DNA of 8,938 nt from Bacillota bacterium (GTDB taxonomy: Bacteria > Bacillota_I > Bacilli_A > Acholeplasmatales > Acholeplasmataceae), in the NCBI GenBank assembly GCA_023458995.1, contig JAEWVV010000072.1:1-8938 (forward strand), written 5' to 3'. Made by a program: the position numbers and the translations under genes. Under the pieces are notes generated by a model. The model was not told the DNA's origin and made no database searches. It saw only the letters and a list, made by a program, of their open reading frames with translations. Positions 7,601 through 8,938 of this stretch are shown here, piece by piece (the first letter of the stretch is position 1; each line of letters starts with the position of its first letter).

Positions 7601-8449
7601 ACTAACGATATCTTCCATGACGCCACGAATGACATCATTCACATTTTCTCTTCGCCAATCAGCAAGTACTTGTGTTGGAGATTCTTTATAAAGATTAAAT
7701 GTTTCTGTATCACTTGTTAATCCACCATATGGATAGAAATAATCATCAAAATGGATACCATCAACATCATAATCTGTAATTAATTCTTCAACAACATTTC
7801 GAATATATGCTTTAACTTCAGGTTCACCCGGATTTAAAATATAGGGATAAACGTTACTGCCATCTTTATTACCTGCAATGACTAAATCTGGATTTTGTTT
7901 TGCAAAGTTCTCATTATGAAGTGTTGATAACATTTGTTCCTTCGTTAATGAAGAATTTTGCACACGATATGGATTGAGCCATGCATGAAATTCAATACCT
8001 TGTTGATGTGCATAGTCAACCATGTACTGCATAACATCCCAACCAGGATCTGCTCCTTCAATACCCGTAAGCCATTTACTCCATGGTGCAAAATCTGAAT
8101 CATAAAATGCATCATTATTGGGTCTTACTTGAAATAAGATCGCATTCATATTTTTTGCTTTTACACGATTAATTAAATCCACGAATGCTTGTTTATATTG
8201 TGTCTCTGATGTATGCTTAGGCATGTTTAATTGATGAACCGTTGCCACCCAGACAGCACGAAACTCAGTATCCGATTCCGTGTAAGTCTCAGGAATCGTT
8301 ACTGGTGTTGATGTGTTGTAATGATATACAGTTTGTGAACCTCTTACGAGATTTACGAGCGGTGCATCTGCTTCTACGACGGGTTTACCTAAAATGACTA
8401 AACATACCATCATCAAGGTAACCACGATAAAACGCTTAATAGACTTCAT
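4628..8449 (-). CDS. Membrane-anchored protein with two GHL10 (DUF187) glycoside hydrolase domains around four Ig-like repeats
   Basis: An exported 1273-residue protein. A signal peptide (about 1-28) is followed by GHL10 domain A (about 60-430), four beta-sandwich repeats (440-770), GHL10 domain B (about 803-1190), a two-cysteine motif, a Pro/Glu-rich spacer, and a transmembrane helix (about 1248-1266) ending in RKFVLKI. Both catalytic domains keep the family signatures: HAWLNPYR (155-162 and 900-907), NPGE (206-209 and 946-949), G(I/V)HFDDYFY (231-239 and 971-979), SPFGIW, and PQ(I/L)YW. The E. coli relative DigH (YddW) cleaves peptidoglycan glycan strands that have lost their peptides; B. 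subtilis YngK is another member. The start ATG is preceded by AGAGGGG (8457-8463) seven bases upstream and overlaps the upstream stop (TAATG). There is no LPXTG sorting signal, so anchoring is by the C-terminal helix. Peptidoglycan glycan as substrate is inference. Confidence 0.92.
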   Translation of the reverse strand: MKSIKRFIVVTLMMVCLVILGKPVVEADAPLVNLVRGSQTVYHYNTSTPVTIPETYTESDTEFRAVWVATVHQLNMPKHTSETQYKQAFVDLINRVKAKNMNAILFQVRPNNDAFYDSDFAPWSKWLTGIEGADPGWDVMQYMVDYAHQQGIEFHAWLNPYRVQNSSLTKEQMLSTLHNENFAKQNPDLVIAGNKDGSNVYPYILNPGEPEVKAYIRNVVEELITDYDVDGIHFDDYFYPYGGLTSDTETFNLYKESPTQVLADWRRENVNDVIRGVMEDIVSHNELNDRDVRFGVSPFGIWRSQGEGSNTSTGTSQSYSSQYADSRRWVLEGWVHYICPQIYWSFQHSTAPYADLVDWWASVVRGTDVDLVIGHGIHNVDSWLSDEIETQLRYNQKHPEVKGSAFYSASFLTKPQINAVAQTRWTEKPLNVWPESSIEAPTVILTGTKDGSVYRSNVTATITSEHQIYVKINNGEWILYENPITYSTKGTHTLHVKAVTDTELESTVSGYSFVIDKVNADQPVITLTGPKIGSSYITGVELSLSSDGNPIWVAINHGNVGEWTLYTSPIVLDGTGNYFIRTKTINSEDVESDEVSQLITLVNNCYPAAEVDVLGTGNYPYFQEATVDINGQTTVLYRINGGEWLTFNDTLSFTTEGTYIIDYKNNDSCGVVRSETVHIDKTAPSDPILQVTGTLEGKFYIDRTTVDLTEAAANDTIKYRLHNGTSWTSWQNFTDEIILRSTGNYTLEYYSIDQAGNASEVVNVLVRLLIAPSETNEFVERNGDYVTYYNTNTPVGLPTSYQEKDEEVRAVWVATVGNIDIGLHTSEAEYKQDILDILDRVKKLNFNTIFFQVRPMNDAFYPSEYAPFSRYLTGAEGVDPGWDVLEFIIEEGHKRGIEIHAWLNPYRVSNVSGDKQTQLDSLHEDNFARKNPNFVLQDSGGKLILNPGEIQVRNYIKNVIQELITNYDIDGVHFDDYFYSYSGMSNSQDETTYNETKYTNQTLADWRRSNVNMLVRDIFYIVENHNVSEDKTVMFGISPFGIWKSGGVDGSHTSTSTMQSFSDQYADTKKWVEEGWLHYILPQLYWPFDHSLAPYADLVDWWAELCAENGVDLIIGHGFYRYQDAGGWTDESEFLEQLRYNQKYDIIKGSTLFSYKTLNGTSTLVKNALSRLTEHYWTDYVTFPWESDVAPEDPVVNPPTCEINETWDGDSCEPNPVDPIEPEDPVTPEEPVEPETPEEPVISQTVKTVAIVGGSITGLGIVIFLVRKFVLKI
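4652..4864 (-). other. Cys-pair motif, Pro/Glu-rich spacer and C-terminal transmembrane anchor
   Basis: Residues 1196-1266 hold, in order, a small motif Cys1201-x10-Cys1212 with WDGDSC, a run of P-E-E-P/V-type units (1216-1240), and a 19-residue hydrophobic segment followed by basic residues. This is the layout of a wall-spanning or surface spacer with a stop-transfer anchor, but without a sortase motif. The spacer DNA (4730-4804) is a set of imperfect short repeats. Confidence 0.8.
4880..6106 (-). repeat. Internal duplication copy B (GHL10 domain B with its lead segment)
   Basis: This is the partner of the copy ending at 7160. Family signatures are intact, but the proline after HFDDYFY in copy A (Pro240) is serine here (Ser980), and the loop between HAWLNPYR and NPGE is shorter. 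Such changes could shift substrate preference. It is diverged well beyond a recent duplication. Confidence 0.85.
6140..7132 (-). repeat. Four Ig-like/OmpL47-like beta repeats between the two GHL10 domains
   Basis: Residues 440-517, 518-601, 602-681 and 682-769 each show the same order: a Pro/Thr start with V/I-x-L-T/V-G, a strand near (V/K)-x-(V/Y)-(K/R)-I-N-N/G-G-E-W, then a (S/T)-T-(K/E/G)-G-(T/N)-Y/H strand and a closing V-x-(I/V)-D-K. Copy 3 carries Cys605 and Cys669, which could pair. Such repeats in extracellular hydrolases usually bind glycans or act as spacers; which applies here is unknown. Confidence 0.75.
7160..8338 (-). repeat. Internal duplication copy A (GHL10 domain A with its lead segment)
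   Basis: Residues 38-430 match residues 782-1190 of the same protein. Similarity begins before the catalytic core, in the lead segment (VYHYNTSTPV here, VTYYNTNTPV in copy B), and runs through RAVWVATV, FQVRP, HAWLNPYR and the later family motifs. The duplicated unit is therefore larger than the enzymatic domain. Conserved patches are also visible in DNA, for example the ccaccaatcgacta block near 7371. Confidence 0.85.
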
Positions 8450-8938
8450 TACTTTTCCCCTCTTAAAAGTTTTCTCAATAATGTCATACCTGGTTTTGCT
8501 TTATCAGAATCGATAAATGTTTTATAGGTGAAAAATACATTTCCTTTAACAACATCATGCTGATTCGCATACTTCACTTGATGACATACTTCCTGTTCGT
8601 CTAAATATCTTCCATCTGTGCCTAAACGGTAAGCACCATGTCCTATATAAAGTTTAACCTTTGATTCTTTTGCAATATTTGCCCACCAGTCAAGAAGATC
8701 ACCAAAAGGTGCAAGTGCGTGTCCAAAATCCCAATAGATTTGTGGAACGATATAATCCATAATTCCTTCTTTCATCCACTCGATGCTATCTGCATATTGT
8801 CCATCATAAGACTGACTGCATTTAGGGTCTACGTTTGCTCCCATTTCATCACTTGATTTTGTTTTCCAAATACCAAAAGGTGATACACCAAACTGTAGTT
8901 TTTCATTTTTTGATTTGATCGCTTTATACACTCTAGCC
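8449..8938 (-). CDS. GHL10 (DUF187) glycoside hydrolase, C-terminal part only (runs off the right edge)
   Basis: The frame is open to the right edge. The GTG at 8929-8931 is not the start: codons for Ala and Arg precede it in frame, and alignment with domains A and B of the next gene places this Val inside the helix before FGVSPFGIW. The visible 162 or so residues contain SPFGIWKT, SQSYDGQYADS, VPQIYWDFGHALAPFGDLLDWW, the (I)GHGAYR segment and a final KGNVFFTYKTF strand, all matching the C-terminal third of GHL10 domains. The protein ends directly after the domain (LLRGEK), with no Ig repeats, spacer or membrane anchor. It is a third GHL10 paralogue in this run, closest in ending to domain B (FSYKT and FFTYKT). 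Its stop TAA overlaps the next ATG by one base. Whether it has a signal peptide cannot be seen. Confidence 0.9.
   Translation of the reverse strand, partial: ARVYKAIKSKNEKLQFGVSPFGIWKTKSSDEMGANVDPKCSQSYDGQYADSIEWMKEGIMDYIVPQIYWDFGHALAPFGDLLDWWANIAKESKVKLYIGHGAYRLGTDGRYLDEQEVCHQVKYANQHDVVKGNVFFTYKTFIDSDKAKPGMTLLRKLLRGEK

Noticed and set aside
8427..8440. cre-like sequence ATAAAACGCTTAAT at the start of the double-GHL10 gene
   Set aside because: It misses two of the most conserved positions, lies in codons 4-10 of the signal peptide, and has no promoter around it. Chance is more likely.
358..8449. Alternative code with TGA as tryptophan, as in Mycoplasma
   Set aside because: TGA ends two genes exactly at the next start codon, conserved tryptophans are encoded by TGG, and the proteins are full length under the standard code.
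8929..8931. GTG as the start codon of the right-edge GHL10 gene
   Set aside because: The frame is open upstream to the window edge (Ala, Arg codons precede it), there is no ribosome binding site in view, and homology places this Val inside the domain. The gene is partial.

Overview
The window is low-GC bacterial DNA. It carries one tightly packed run of exported and cytoplasmic hydrolase genes, all on the minus strand. It reads from the right edge to the left as: the 3' end of a GHL10-family (DUF187) glycoside hydrolase gene (8449-8938); a 1273-residue protein with two GHL10 catalytic domains around four Ig-like beta repeats and a C-terminal membrane anchor (4628-8449); a class C beta-lactamase-like serine hydrolase of the AmiE/YbbE type with no signal peptide (3582-4631); and a 1075-residue lipoprotein with Ig-like (Big_2-type) repeats, a parallel beta-helix and a T7-lysozyme/XlyA-type N-acetylmuramoyl-L-alanine amidase domain (358-3585). 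Every junction in this run overlaps (TAATG, ATGA, ATGA), so it is almost certainly one transcript with coupled translation.

A 137-base gap follows (221-357). It holds a sigma-A-type promoter overlapped by a near-consensus cre (CcpA/LacI-family) operator. This promoter drives a fifth minus-strand gene, cut by the left edge, that encodes a secreted protein I do not recognise. I see no convincing terminator in the gap. All plus-strand reading frames are shadows of these genes.

Organism: AT-rich DNA, strong AGGAGG-type Shine-Dalgarno sequences, TGA used as a stop at two junctions, lipoprotein and C-terminal transmembrane surface anchoring, and no LPXTG motif all point to the Bacillota/Mollicutes side. 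A wall-less lineage with the standard code, such as an Acholeplasma relative, would fit, but this is inference; a walled low-GC Firmicute is not excluded.

How the genes may work together: the amidase family strips stem peptides from peptidoglycan. The GHL10 family includes E. coli DigH, which cuts the resulting denuded glycan strands. AmiE-like serine hydrolases remove peptides from small MurNAc-peptides. The operon therefore reads as a peptidoglycan-dismantling and salvage set: two surface-anchored enzymes, a third GHL10 enzyme whose location is unknown, and one cytoplasmic finishing enzyme. If the host has no wall, the target must be the walls of other bacteria. The combination and the protein architectures are the main points of interest.
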